From: Haemaphysalis longicornis
Taxonomy: Eukaryota; Arthropoda; Arachnida; Ixodida; Ixodidae
Direction: 5' to 3'
Length of the DNA: 64,000 bases
Assembly: GCA_013339765.2 (NCBI GenBank)
Contig: CM023454.1
Location: 134,123,399-134,187,398 of the forward strand
A program made the position numbers and the translations under genes. This document shows, in pieces, positions 1 through 12,059 of the stretch. The notes under the pieces are model-generated. The model was not told the DNA's origin. It did no database searches and saw nothing but the letters and a program-made list of their open reading frames with translations. The stretch's first letter is position 1; the number at the start of each line of letters is the position of its first letter.

Positions 1-2802
1 GGTGCTCATATATTTCAGAGCGCAGTGCTGGAATACAGAAACAAGATCTGCCTCAACTAAAATAAATTCATCATTAATCTGACGGAGCTTCGCAATAACA
101 ACCAAAAAGAACTTCGTGAATCACTGCTACCACGTGGACAAACATGAACTGTCAGCAGAATGGAATTTCTTCTTTGCCACTTTACACGGCAAAAGTGCGT
201 GTGACGGTGTCGGCAGCTCAACTAAAACTCCGGCAGCAAGCGCAAGTCTCCAGAGATCTTTTGAAGATCGCATTCAAACCCGAAATGACCTGTACGCTAA
301 GGCTGAAAACATCAAAGTAATAACAATATTCTAGGTTCCAAACTCAAAACTACAAGAAACAAGGGCACAACGTGGTTCACAATTCGTAATGGCAATGCCA
401 GTCAAAGGAGCGCAAAAATTACATCACTTCGCAGCAGCTACACTTTCAACACTTCGTGTTGCCATTGGGTCCTACTCAAGATCCTCACAAATTCAAGTAA
501 AAAATGATAAACTAGGCAGCTCTCTTTGATGCTGCCTATTCAACTGGTAAAGCACTCAACATCTGTCTGTAAAAAAACGGAAGGCAAAATAAACAAGTGG
601 CAAGAAAGTTTATGTTTGCAGTGATAGGTATCCAGCGGTGAATTTCTCTGGGCCAGGTAAAGTGCGGTGGTCAGGGAAAAATGATTCTGTGATGCTCCTT
701 TCTCCGCATCAGGCAGAGGCAGGTTAATCTCGCTGATAACTACAAAACACTCACTTTGTTCCTGTGAGTGTTGTGATGAATGGCAACGTCAGGGATTGGC
801 CGCGAAAGTGAGCCAGCAGAACGACATCGAAGATGACGAGGAAAGGGGCCGCGGGGTCGTGATCGCGAGGGCTCGAATGGCGACGGCTGTAAGGCAAGCG
901 GCGGAACAAGGCGCGATAAGTGAGAAACGACTCCGTGAGACGGCTGGGCCACCTTGAGCGGAACTGGCGCTAGCCTCCGCCAACGCTCGGAAGCGCATCT
1001 AGGCACCGTCATCGTGGCGCTTCTGCGCCAATTGCCGACGCTTCGTTCTGGCTCTCGGGCGCTGTCGCTCTTGCTGTTTGAGCCGCTTGTATCACATCTC
1101 GACGTAACGTAAGCTGACTTGTCATCGGGCATTGCTCGAACCTTCCGGACTGCGAGACTATTTCCGGACTGTTGACTGTGCTCCCGTGTGACACCCGAGC
1201 CTGTCCTGTCTATAACGTCTCAGCGTCTACTGTCCTGTGCTTGTCCTTAGTCCTCTTAAATATAGTCTTCGGCGTGATAACCAGTGTTCGACTCTGCTTG
1301 CGTGGTCCTTGGCCCATTCATAACAAGTGTGCGAAAACCCAAATATAACAAGTGGTGGAATGGTGTTTGCCCTTTACGGTGTGTTTTTTGTAATGGAAAG
1401 CGACACAAACCATGTTCGTATAGCAGAGAGCCAGGTGTGCACATGTGAGCCACAAAAACGCCAGCGGCACGTACGCGTTCCGAGTTGGAGACACAGTGCT
1501 AGAGAGGACACACGTGTCGCTCATTGTGGACTCCAAAACGTTTTTCTTGCCCCAAGCGAAATTTATTTGAAAGAAACTTTCTTGAATTAGAAGCTAAAGT
1601 GCTGATGAATATAAAAAGCTATGTGATGTAATTTTACCCCGAGGACCGTGGTGCTTTTTTAAGCTTTTTTGCTTTTTTAAATACGCTCCTTAATTCACTT
1701 CACTTATTTTTAGTTGACTCTCAAGAACCATATCACCGTAAGATGGGAATATTATGACTCAAGCTTTATTGTGCCTTTGCGAAAAAGTCCTGAAAAAGCT
1801 GCAATTCTTGCGTTATTACTTCGGTCATACGGAGTCAAAAATTCTCACACGGCTTCAGTCATGGTCGCACATAAAAAAATACACGCGCAATGTTCAAAAA
1901 TATTTGTCATTTTATATAGTTTCACTCTTCATTTAAAATTTATTATCTGCAACCACATTTTGAGCGTTTGCAGAAATTTCAAGGAGCCCTCAGACGACGT
2001 AAATATTTTTTTCTACGAAAATACTCCGTGCAGACCTCCTACACTTAATCGCCACGTAGCAAAAATTTTCTCAATAAAACTGGCTGTGGCCGTTTTTGTA
2101 CCAGGACGTTTCGCGTGGAAGGACCCATTAGTATTATGAAGCTTTGGTTTTTTTTATGTGAAGCCTTCGGTTTGTAAACGTAACGCACACAACCTCTCCG
2201 CGAAAAAAAAGGTGTGACATCCAGGTTTAATTTTTAACAATTTTCACAGCATTATACCATCCAAAGAGGCCTTCGGGCAATAGAAGTAGGCAACCGCTAC
2301 TTGGAATTAATTTGAAATCAACAATATCTATGCGATCTCAGGACAGCAAATGGCGGTTATGAGCTGAACTGAAAGAACTGAGATAGAGACAAGTGCAATA
2401 CAACCCTGTAAAAAGGCGGAGTATACGGGGAGCATAGACATCGACAGGACTTGAGGATTAAGCGCAGCCATACCTAATAGAGCCAAAGGTGAAGGAATTA
2501 AGTAAGGGCGGGAGAAGTTGCAGCAAATGACAGTTCTACTCACAGGTCAAGCGCACCAGCAATGCGAAGTCTCAAGGGCCAGTCGAAAGCAGGACCAAGC
2601 AAATTTTATATCCCGTGAAACCAACTACAAGATGGCACGACATCCCTGGCCCTGCCGCATCACTGCAGACAGCCATGTCGGAAAAAATCTGCAGCGCTGC
2701 AATATCTTACCTGCTATTGTGACATGTTTCAATGCTGGGTCTTGCCATGCCAAACCGTCAAGTGCATGGCGCTTGACACTCTAACCTTACGGGAAAACTT
2801 AA
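1..2802. other. Unassigned DNA, no supported gene
   Basis: I see no recognisable gene or known element. A GC-rich block at about 780-1240 stands out from AT-rich flanks and has short overlapping open frames on the minus strand with an Arg/Glu/Ala-rich composition, but no domain I can name. The longest plus-strand frame (1714-2139, 141 codons) is rich in Lys/Phe/Ile as expected by chance in AT-rich DNA. Confidence 0.5.
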
Positions 2803-3009
2803 TTGCGAATGAAAGTCGGACATCCACCTAACTGCAGCCGTATGGCTACAAAGGAAAGGTATACAGCTTTCTCAGAAACTTTGCAGTTCAAGAAACATTC
2901 GTCCTGATTCAGGATTTTTCTTCAACTGCCAAGTTTCTGTGAAAGCCGTATAGCTTTCCTTTGTAGCCGTATGGCTGCATGTAGGTGGATGTCAAACTTT
3001 CATTCGCAA
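2803..3009. repeat. Long imperfect fold-back (inverted repeat)
   Basis: The left arm begins TTGCGAATGAAAG at 2803 and the right arm ends CTTTCATTCGCAA at 3009. The arms are about 92 bases each and pair along their whole length with roughly a dozen mismatches. They include the matching blocks GACATCCACCTA and GGCTACAAAGGAAAG. The unpaired centre is about 23 bases (around 2895-2917). Such a palindrome could be a fold-back transposable element, or a hairpin RNA if transcribed. No coding sequence lies within it. Function is unknown. Confidence 0.85.
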
Positions 3010-6000
3010 AAACTTACTCCACCTTGGAGATTACGCTATATCTGGTCGAATAATTATTTGTTGTTTTAAAGATTCACTGGGCCTTGCAGAAGTGTGACAC
3101 ATTGACACGGAAATCGGGAGAAAGGGAACAGAATGAGTAGTAGTCGCAACACTTCTAAGGCGAACAGTGATAGGGAAACTCTGCACCAAACAAGGACACA
3201 AGGGTCAAAGTGTAGTACCCGAATTCCAGTTCAATAGAAGAGAAAAACGGAAATGCACTCACCCACTGGAGAAGCAGCATTAGGCGATGTGTGTCGCGGG
3301 TCATCGTTGGTCCAGGTTGCAGCACAGCATTGGCCCCAAAATGCAAGTACTGCTACGACAAACCAGCACAGGCAGCACCACGCCTTGCGTGGCAGGTGTG
3401 GTGATTCAACCTGGGCCTTGATCACTAACCACGGCCAGGTGTAGAACCGAGCCCGGTTGTCTGGAAGCCAACTCGCTCGTTTGGAACCACTGGTACACAG
3501 GATCCCCGGGCCCACCTCGAGTCCTCGTTAGCTCAGCGGCTTCAGAGTCCTCTGGTTCCGCGATCGTCCTCCACCCGAACCTTGTTCCTTGCTTTAGCAC
3601 CTCCTCCTTAATTGATGAGGACAATCTGATGTGTCAATGGCTCTGTACTAAAGTACATACAAAATATAACGAGAGGGAAGATTAAGGGCTTAATAGGACT
3701 TGGTTGCTAGCTAGTTGATTCATGGCGCACAACGACTGCGCAAAAGATGAGGGTGACAGGACGAGCACTGTCATGTCACCCTAGTCTTCATCATCGTCTT
3801 TCGTAGTCTTATTCCGTCGTGTGGAGATGAAGCATGTCTGCTTGAGCAATGCTGGTCTTCACTCTAGAGCAATGCCCAAGTAACAGAAATTTCTGGCAGA
3901 CAATAATGATGGAAATAGGCGACTCCCTAAATACAGAAAGCCCACACTGAGTTTGTGATCAGCACATGTAATAATTTGCAACGCTTTATGTCGGGCTAGT
4001 TTGTGTAAGCATTCAAAGGTAAGTTGCTCTAGTTATGATCACAGACACGCGGACACGAAAAAACGTAGTTTCACAAGAAGAGGGCGCCGTCTAGTTATGA
4101 AATTTTACGTTGTTTTCCTGTGTCCGTCTATGAAATCATAAAAAGCAGAACTAACCTTCAAAAGAATATTTTCTAGCGTGCTCCAGGCTTCTTTTGCTAC
4201 ATATATCAAATGATTCATTCTGCATTGGGGGTTTAATTCTTTTACTTGGAAATATCGCGCAAACGTTACAATATAAGCGAATATGCTATTCATAATGGCT
4301 TTTCAACATAAAAAGGACAATAAACGCTCACAACAACTGTGCCTATACGGGCAGACCAGAGTGTCAAAAATGACGCTGCACCGAAGGGTTGAACAAAGAA
4401 CAAAAGGTTGAAGACGATTAACACCACTCATGTAGTGTTTTTTTTTTGTAGTTCGGTTTGTTATGTCACGAATCGTCAGAAAATAAAACTACCGAACGAA
4501 AAAAGGCAACAACTTGACACACTTTTGTACAGCCTGAAATTGCAAACTAGCGCCGTGTATTACCGGATTGTACCGCTCCGTGCAACGGTCAAATTGTTTT
4601 CTGCGACCGATGGTGCAAAACGCAGCGGTTAGACAGCGAACGCAACAGTAGCGCTAGAGACAAGATTGACGTGGGAAAATGGACGAGGGTAAAAGGAGGG
4701 TGTGCTAAAGAATATGGACGGGATGAACAATTTAGAACCGGCGCCTCGTATCCGCTGTAAAATCCCCCCCGACACACAAACCCCGAGACTGTTGATTCCC
4801 TGCGCGGCCACACGTGCGTATTTCCCCTACAATTTCCACGTATGTGGATTCTGTGCCCCCTGTGAACTCTACATAAACTCAAAGACGGGCATCGTCATTA
4901 GCCTGCCGTACTCAATCGTGAAACTTGGCAACAATGTCCGGCGTCGTGGAATTGTCGTACTCGCTCGCTGACGCGCGGCCCGAACTCTCTCACCGTATCC
5001 TGCCCTTGCATACTATTTTCTCCCCTCTGCACATTGCAAATTCTCGTCTGTTTAACTACACATCCTGCGTCCTCACCTTTTGCCAACTTTTTTTCCAGCA
5101 CAACGCCGCCAGCACCCGGTCAACGCGTACGCTACCGGGGTGCCTTGGCGAGCATGTAACTGGGTAGTACGGACGTTTCACGATGCATATCGAGGCCCGC
5201 AGACCGCAAGCGGCCGCGAGTTCGACAGTCGCGACGGCGGCAGCCGCTCTCACTAGCGCAATTGCTTCGAAGCGCACTGCACGGAATTAACAGTCTCAAA
5301 AAGGGGGGAGGAGATTTCACAACGCCTACGAGGCGCCAGCCAGCAAGCAAACAAGCACAGCATATGTAACTTTTTCGGCATGTGCCCGGAAAGCTAACCG
5401 AGACAAGTATTTCACTTGGTATTATTAGCAGGGACAGTACTCTCATGAAAAAATACGATGAAAGAGCCTTTGTTCCGGCTTCGCTTTCAACCGTAGTACG
5501 CCGTCGACTTGCCGAACTGAAGAACTCTAGTAGACGATTTCAGGCGGCGCGCAATGTATTCTACATAGCTAAATTCATACCGGTGTCACGCCGTTTCCAT
5601 CCCGCGGCAGTTTTAATACGCGAATTCGACAAAAATTTGTCACGTCGCTCCGCTGCCTTCGCCCCATTCACTGGCTTACTCCACTTGGCTCGCAGTGGAT
5701 TTTATTGATTTCAGTTGTCTAAATTATTTGCATTCGGATTCTTGTTATTGCATTTTAAAGCAAACGCTAGACAAAAAAAAAGATCTTGTTCGGGCGCAAC
5801 CGTTTTATATATTTACGTTTTACGTAATGTACATAGTTTCGTATTACGAACGCAAATTAGTCACGTTACTACTTGGCGGCTTTTTTTAAAGCAGTAAAAG
5901 AGACGACGCTCGCAGACCGGTTCAAATATGTAATAATTGTGGGCAACATGCTTAATCGCATAAATACAAGGACTGTCTCAGTATGAAGTAGTTTTTATTG

Positions 6001-6878
6001 AAGAAAAGCAACTACAAATAGGGATTGCATGCCTAACACGTGTATTCTGCTTTTTGGTAAGTAAGCTTGGTGTAAATGTACGCGACATTTGAAAACAGAG
6101 CTCTGAACGCGCGCAAGTGCGATGCTGTACATCGATATTTACTCCATGTACAAAATTGCTAGTGGCACATGAAGCTATAAACATACTGCTTAATTGGTGA
6201 AACGCAAATAAAAATAACATGTGCAGTAAAGTAGGCTTTGTTGCATGACAAGGAAGCTTTGTAAGAAGGCAGGCACGCAATATCGTGCATAAAGAGGCTG
6301 AACGGCAGGGCGGCAGAATTGAGGCGCAAAAGCTAGTTGCGAACACGTCACGCGTCTTGATATTCTCCCGCCTGTTTTGTAGCGTTCCTGAGGAGGCAAT
6401 TTAGTTGCGTAGCAATATATATTACGAAGCAGAGTTTTATTCGTGTTCTTATTTGCAGAGCGTTTTTCGGTGCACAGTTAGCACTATTTTTAACGTAAAA
6501 AACAGACAACCACTTTAAATCATATACAGAAACAATGCGAATTATACTTGCTGCTTATTTCATCAACTTTGAAGAGCTTACAGTAATGGCTTTACTTCCT
6601 ATATACCCATTATGTATATTGTGTTATTGCTATATGTGGCTTCTTTGCGCTGTTAAAATATATGCTAGTCTTTGCGCACTTTAGCATTTACATTCGCTCA
6701 TAGTTACCGACAATTGTAAGAACAAAATAATTTGGCTACCATAGGTGTGATTTCTATTTCAGATTTTGATACGACATATTCAAACTTTTTTTTGCGACAT
6801 ATTTTACGACAAACGACATATTCACTAAATGTGTTAAGTGAATCTCTCTATGCCCACTCATGGCACCTTTACCCCTAA
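3010..6878. other. Unassigned DNA, no supported gene
   Basis: No recognisable coding domain or element. Open frames here are short, overlap each other on both strands, and show no family motifs. A tRNA-like A-box string (TTAGCTCAGCGG, near 3529) lacks a matching B box and a cloverleaf, so no tRNA is called. Confidence 0.5.
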
Positions 6879-7060
6879 ACGCACTGCAGAAAAGCGAACT
6901 TTATCTTAAGGGAGGGCGTATGGTGGTGATGATGATGATAAAACTCAGAGCAGCAAAGCCAACTTTACACAATTGGAGGGCAAATTGTTGTGTAGCTGAT
7001 AAAACGCGAAGTAGGAAAGCCAACTTTACAAATTTGGAGGGAACATATTGAAGAAGAATA
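6879..7060. repeat. Short tandem repeat of about 60-63 bp units
   Basis: Two clear adjacent units (about 6939-7001 and 7002-7060) share the core AAAGCCAACTTTACA followed by TTGGAGG. A more diverged third unit precedes them (GCGAACTTTATCTTAAGGGAGG from about 6894). A short GATGAT run lies between units one and two. There is no open frame through the repeats. Confidence 0.6.
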
Positions 7061-7690
7061 ATAAGAAGACGAAGAGGAGCGGGAGGAAAACTGCGAAGCT
7101 TTCTCCAATACAAAAGTCCGGACTGCTATCCGCCAAAGTCCAAATCAACGACAACGCAGAGCGCACCGAAGCAGCATAATCAGATGACCCTATTACACAG
7201 TAAAATTCATAAACACCACTTTAGCTTAGCTCAGCACCGTGCATTGTGGACTTTGCGTTGGTATTTTAGAAAGCTTGGCGCTTCAACCTTGTGTTTTTGT
7301 ATAAACAGTGTTAGATTTTTTATGCTTTGCAGTCCCAGAAAATCACATTTTGTACCCTTAGCGCAGAAGCGAACCAAGACAGGGGACCCACACCTGTGTA
7401 CCCTTACTTTGAATGTTTTTGTATCTGCGCACAAAATCGTGCAATACGGTAGCCGCAAACCAAACTAGCACTGTGGAAATTCAATCAGCCAATAATTATA
7501 TGCTAAAATGCTGTTGAAAACGTGGCTCCATTGGAAAGTGCACGAGCACCTGTGACCACCCCTCCCCCTTCTTTTTAAGAGGGTGGTGGAGCGTAAAAAA
7601 CAGTCTTAGTATAGTCTAAGGGAGGCATTGCAGCGACGACTCCCTTTTTCGGCGAGTCACAGTTAACGCTGTCGGGCATCACCTCCCAAG
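7061..7690. other. Unassigned DNA
   Basis: AT-rich sequence without a recognisable gene. It borders the decayed LINE endonuclease that starts further right on the minus strand, and its right end may include more of that element too diverged to read. Confidence 0.4.
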
Positions 7691-7699
7691 AACGCAAGT

Positions 7700-8466
7700 T
7701 TCACTACTTCGTGAGAGCTGTACCAGCGACGGCTCCGGAAAAGATTGATTAATGCGCTCTTCGCGAACACTGTCCCATTATTTAATGCGTGTTGTCTTCC
7801 ACTTTAGCCATTTAGGAATGATGCTCATTTTTACTCTGATTATGGCATGGTCGCTCCCTAAGATATTCTTGAGGGTTGCACCACTGCGTGTCTACACCAC
7901 TGGTTGATAGGGTTAAGTCTCTCGTTGTATTTTTTTCTACTGAGTTCCAATCCGCTAGGCTGCTGCCGTGAATTATGTAGAATGTATTGGTGGTCTTAAA
8001 AGTCCCTTAGGAGGCGCTCACCCTTCTTTGTATTTCTAGAGTAACCCCATGCTGTATGAGGTGCGTTCAAGTCCCCCAGTGGTTCGTTTGGAGGGTCTTG
8101 TCGTTTGGAGGGTTGACTATTGTTTTTATAACGGTTAGGCCATCTTTTCGGGCGCTGTATAGGTTAGTAATGTGTAGTTCGTTGCGATTTGATCCTGTCT
8201 TACTGGTTATGGTTATATCATTGGGTTCTTCGTGAGATGCTAAGAGATCTTTGCGAGTTAATTTTGCTATATTGGGGCATACCTGATGCGTGGTGTAACC
8301 TAAAACCTTTGGGTTGTTGCCTTGCTTTTGCAGCACAATATTGTTTGGTTGGAGGTTGTTTCTTGTGAGCCATGAGTGGAGTTCCCCTTGCTTCTGCTTG
8401 AAATCTTGACAGTTCCAATGTACAATTAGTAGATAATTCTTACTTTCCATAAAGGTTCTCCTTGAT
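7700..8466 (-). pseudogene. LINE ORF2 endonuclease (APE-type) relic
   Basis: Read on the minus strand, this is the N-terminal endonuclease domain of a non-LTR retrotransposon, the enzyme that nicks target DNA for reverse transcription. The opening has the family signature IVHWNCQDF near 8430-8400, then a decayed QE-like region, a GDLNAPHTAWGY motif (around 8060-8020) and the catalytic GSDH motif at about 7845-7860, in the normal order. Several frameshifts and stops separate these pieces. No reverse transcriptase follows at the left, so the copy is cut off on that side. On the right it runs into the N gap. The tick LINE clade with NAPHTAWGY-type endonucleases (I/Jockey group) is the closest match I know. 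Confidence 0.8.
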
Positions 8467-8505
8467 AATATTGAGTTGGCGTTGCATGGATTGTATTGTT
8501 TTTGG

Positions 8506-8605
8506 NNNNNNNNNNNNNNNNNNNNNNNNNNNNNNNNNNNNNNNNNNNNNNNNNNNNNNNNNNNNNNNNNNNNNNNNNNNNNNNNNNNNNNNNNNNNNNN
8601 NNNNN
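8506..8605. other. Assembly gap of 100 N
   Basis: Exactly 100 N, the usual placeholder for a gap of unknown size. It falls between the LINE endonuclease relic and the integrase of the next element, so the 3' end and 3' LTR of the gypsy element may lie in the missing DNA. Any open frame crossing it is artificial. Confidence 0.98.
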
Positions 8606-9500
8606 AGCCAGCTGGAGGGCCTCCTCCGCACGCTGAAGGTATCCTTGGACGTCGGTGTTGAGGTCGTCGTCTTCTACGTGCGGAAGCATGGCGTCGAGCA
8701 TCGTAGTTGGCCGTCTTCCGTAGACAAGCTCGAACGGCGTCAGCAGCGTCGTCTCCTGGATAGCCGTGTTGTACGCAAACGTGACATACGGGAGCACTTC
8801 GTCCCAAGTTTTATGTTCAACATCAACGTACAGTGACAGCATATCTGCGATTGTCTTGTTAAGACGTTCTGTTAGTCCGTTCGTTTGGAGGTGGTACGCC
8901 ATCGTTCTTCTGTGATCCGTGTTGCTGTAGCGTAATACTTCCTTGCAGTCAGATCCGCAGGTAAAGGGCCGTTCCGCGGTCCATGATTAGGACTTCCGGG
9001 GCTCCATGCCGCAGCACAACTTGGCTTATGAAGAACTTTGCGACTTCCTGTGCAGTGCCCCTCGGAAGAGCGGCGGTCTCTGCGTAGCGCGTCATGTAGT
9101 CTGTCGCCACGACAATCCACTTGTTCCGTGATTGTGACGTAGGCAACGGGCCTAAGAAGGTCCATTACAATCTGTTGAAAGGGCCTCGACGGGTCGGCGA
9201 TCGGTTGCAGAAAGCCGGCTGCTCTTGTCGGCAGCGTTTTTCGTCGCTGGCAGTCACGGCAACTCCGAACGTAGTGGGTAACGTCGGATGTAAGGTGGGG
9301 CAAGAAGTACTTCGCCTTGATTTTTGCAATAGTGCGAGCTGTGCCGAGATGTCCGGAAGACGGGTCGTCGTGGCACGCTTCCAAAATATTCGTCACGGAG
9401 CTCTGCAGGGATGACAGTAGGTAATGCGTTCTCGTTCCTGGGCTGAAATTCTTCTTCACGAGTACGGAGTTCTTGAGGCTGAATGCTGGCAAGTTCCGCT
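8606..9500 (-). pseudogene. Gypsy integrase (partial)
   Basis: Integrase joins the element's DNA to the host chromosome. The HHCC zinc-binding part is readable near 9345-9225 (HLGTARTIAKIKAKYF then CRDCQRRK). The catalytic core follows in a shifted frame (9146-8949, with IVVATDYMTRYAETA and VLIMDRG). The C-terminal core (8902 leftward) reads AYHLQTNGLTERLNKTIADM and ends at the gap near FELVYGRRP. At least two frameshifts break it (near 9160 and near 8900-8950). The C-terminal tail and the element's 3' end are missing. Confidence 0.9.
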
Positions 9501-11007
9501 TGAACGCCCTAGGCACGGCGACATTTTGTCCTTCGAGGTTGTCGATCATGACGCGCAAGTCGGGGTTGGCACGCTGCTGGGCGGCTACGTCGCTCTCCGT
9601 AACGACTCCGAAGAACGCGCTGTCTTCATCGGAGTCTAGTGGTGGCGGGTCGACGGGGGCACGGGACAGGCAGTCGGCGTCGGAGTGTTTCCCGCTGGAT
9701 TTGTAGACGATTGTAACGTTGAACTCTTGCAGGCGCAAGCTCCACCGCCCAAGACGGCCAGAGGGGTCCTTCAAATTGGCGAGCCAACACAGCGCATGGT
9801 GGTCTGTGACAACCTTGAATGGTCTACCATATACGTATGGACGAAATTTCAAATGGCCCATATAATTGCGAGGCACTCTTTTTCAGAGGCTGAGTAATTT
9901 TTCTCCTCCTTCGACAACCACGGCTGGCAAGGGCCATTACTTTTTCGCTACCGCTTTGCTTTTGGACGAGAACGGCACCCAAGCCTATATCGCTGGCTTC
10001 GGTGTGCATTTCTGTTTCGGCGTTTTCGTCGAAATGAACGAGCACTCGAGGGCTTTGCAGGCGTTTTTGCAGCTCGCGGAATTCCTTTTCTTGCTCGTTT
10101 TCCCAGCTAAAAGGCGTGATATCTTTCGTCAACCGTGTCAGTGGCTCTGAAATGCGGGCGAAGTTTGCGACGAAGCGCCGGTAGTATGCGCACAGTCCGA
10201 GAAATCTTCGCACGCCCTTCTTGTCTTTCGGACTTGGGAAGTTCGCAATGGCCGAAGTTTTTGCCGGGCGTCAGGTAGGACTCCCGCGGCGTTGACGACG
10301 TGGCCAAACAACTTCAGCTCCTCATACGCGAAATGACAATTTTCAGGCTTCAGCGTTAACCCTAATGTACGAATGGCCTCGAGTACACACTCCAACCTTT
10401 CAAGGTGTTCGTCGAAATTCCAGGTGAATACCACAACGTCGTCGAGGTATACGAGTCAAGTGTGCCACTTCAGGCCAGGTAGCACAGTGTCCATGACTCT
10501 TTGAAACGTTGCTGGCGCCGTGCACAGCACAAAAGGCATCACCTTGAACTCGTATAGGCCGTCCGGGGTTATAAACGCAGTCTTCTCTCGCTCTCTATCG
10601 TCCACTTCAATTTGCCAGTAGCCGGTCTTCAAATCCATCCATGAGAAGTACTTGGCATTGCAGAGGTGGTCAAGGGCGTCGTCGATTCATCGCAGGAGAT
10701 ACACGTCCTTTTTCTTGATTTTGTTTAGTCGCCTGTAGTCGACGCAGAACCTTAATGTGCCGTCTTTTTTCTTTATGAGTACGACCGGCGCAGCCCAGGG
10801 GCTTTTCGATGGCTGTATAATGTCTTCGCTGATCATACCGTCGACTTGAGTCCGGATGGCTGCCCGTTCGTGGGAAGAGACGCGGTATGGTGACTGTCGG
10901 GAAGGTCGGGCTCCATCTTCAGCTATAATAAGGTGCTTCGCTAGGGGTGTCTGACATAATTTTGAACTCGACGAAAAACACTCGCTGTAGCGACTCAGCA
11001 AAGCCAA
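9500..11007 (-). pseudogene. Gypsy reverse transcriptase and RNase H
   Basis: This copies element RNA into DNA and removes the RNA strand. From 11007 leftward the RT fingers read VLIKKKDG and VDYRRLNK, the palm MDLKTGYWQIEVDD and MPFVLCTAPATFQRVMD, and the catalytic box YLDDVVVF lies at 10438-10449. Then come the thumb (RRFLGLCAYYRRFV) and RNase H (TDHHALCWLANLKDPSGRL, DADCLSRAP). Breaks: an in-frame TGA at 10687-10689, another at 10456-10458 just before YLDD, a one-base frameshift in a five-base T run at 10258-10262, and one near 9870-9890. The first RNase H Asp lies in a variant context (HTEASD). Confidence 0.93.
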
Positions 11008-12009
11008 TAATTTGTTTCGTTATTCTTGCGGTAGCGCCAGATTCACGTCGAAGGGCTGCGGAAGCTTGAAGGTGTCATCGGGTGTGCGTTCAAAGTCGGC
11101 GACCGCGATCACGTCACTTGCTCCTGGCATTTCTTCGAGAAACGCAATTGCAGCTGCCTTGTTTAAATGCTGGTACTCTTCGGTGAAATTAGTGACCAAA
11201 ACGCGATATTGGCGTTGCCTAAAGTGCGCAATGCCTCTTGCGACGGAGACACCGCGGTCGAGAAGCAACCTTCGATCACTCTCTACGATAGCGTCGATGT
11301 AAGAAGCAGCATGCTCACAGTAGACGGCGATCATCATGCTTGCGCGGCGTGGCAGGGTGATGTGATCGTCGGAGATCCTGACAGCAGCACGGTGATCGGG
11401 GTTCGGCTGCGGCGTCGTGGAGTGATCGGAGGAAAACGTTATCGACTTGGTCTGCAGATCAATGATTGCGCCGTTGTCCGTCAAAAAGTCCATTCCGAGA
11501 TTTACATTCGCCGGAGCTGTTAGGAAAAATAACGAACTCAGCAGGGTACGTGGTGCCGCCTATGGTGACGCGTGATGTGCACGTTCCACTTGGCGTTACG
11601 AGATGGCCGCCTGCTGTGCGTATATGCGGAACGTCCCCATGTTGTCGTTAACTTTCTTCAGCTTCGACGCGAATGAGCCGCTCATTACCGAGTAGTCGGC
11701 TCCCGTGTCGATGAGGGCGACTACGTCAAAGCCGTCGATGGTCAACTGGACGTCGGACGCCGCTTTCATCGAGTTTCTGGTGCGTCGGGCCGTTGTATCT
11801 CGGCTAGTGCGTGTTGAGGGTAGGGCACCATGCGTCGTCATTCTCGTCTTCTCAGCGTCAGGCTCTATCGTTTCGGGTACCCGTCGCGTCGTGTCGTCGT
11901 CGGGTTCGGGAGTCACGCCCGGGTTAGATCGAGTCGTTGGGCTGCAGGTACGTTGTTCGGTGCGGCCATGCGTCGTTGGAGGGTTTTCGTTTTTTTCGCC
12001 GTTCTGCAA
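11008..12009 (-). pseudogene. Gypsy aspartic protease and linker to RT
   Basis: The protease would cut Gag-Pol into mature proteins. Its active-site triad DTG is at 11701-11709 in the context VVALIDTGADYSVM. The second half, ending in the family-typical GMDFLTDNGAI, starts a separate open frame at 11493 leftward, so a frameshift separates the two (around 11500-11600). After it comes a 130-residue linker without known domain that leads into the RT frame. Upstream the frame is Arg/Thr/Pro-rich, typical of the spacer after the Gag zinc knuckle. Confidence 0.85.
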
Positions 12010-12059
12010 CTTTACCTCCAGACATTGCTGCTTTTAGTTTCCCCCGCGTGGGCTGGGGG

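Noticed and set aside
740..1132. 130-codon minus-strand open frame in a GC-rich block
   Set aside because: Low-complexity Arg/Ser/Pro composition and overlapping frames on the same strand; no domain.
1714..2139. 141-codon plus-strand open frame
   Set aside because: AT-driven composition (Lys, Phe, Ile), no motif, overlapping frames of similar length; likely chance.
3525..3600. tRNA-like start (TCCTCGTTAGCTCAGCGG)
   Set aside because: Good A box, but no B box and no cloverleaf can be drawn; not a tRNA.
8426..8902. Open frames running through the N gap
   Set aside because: The middle is N; the two sides belong to different elements (gypsy integrase and LINE).
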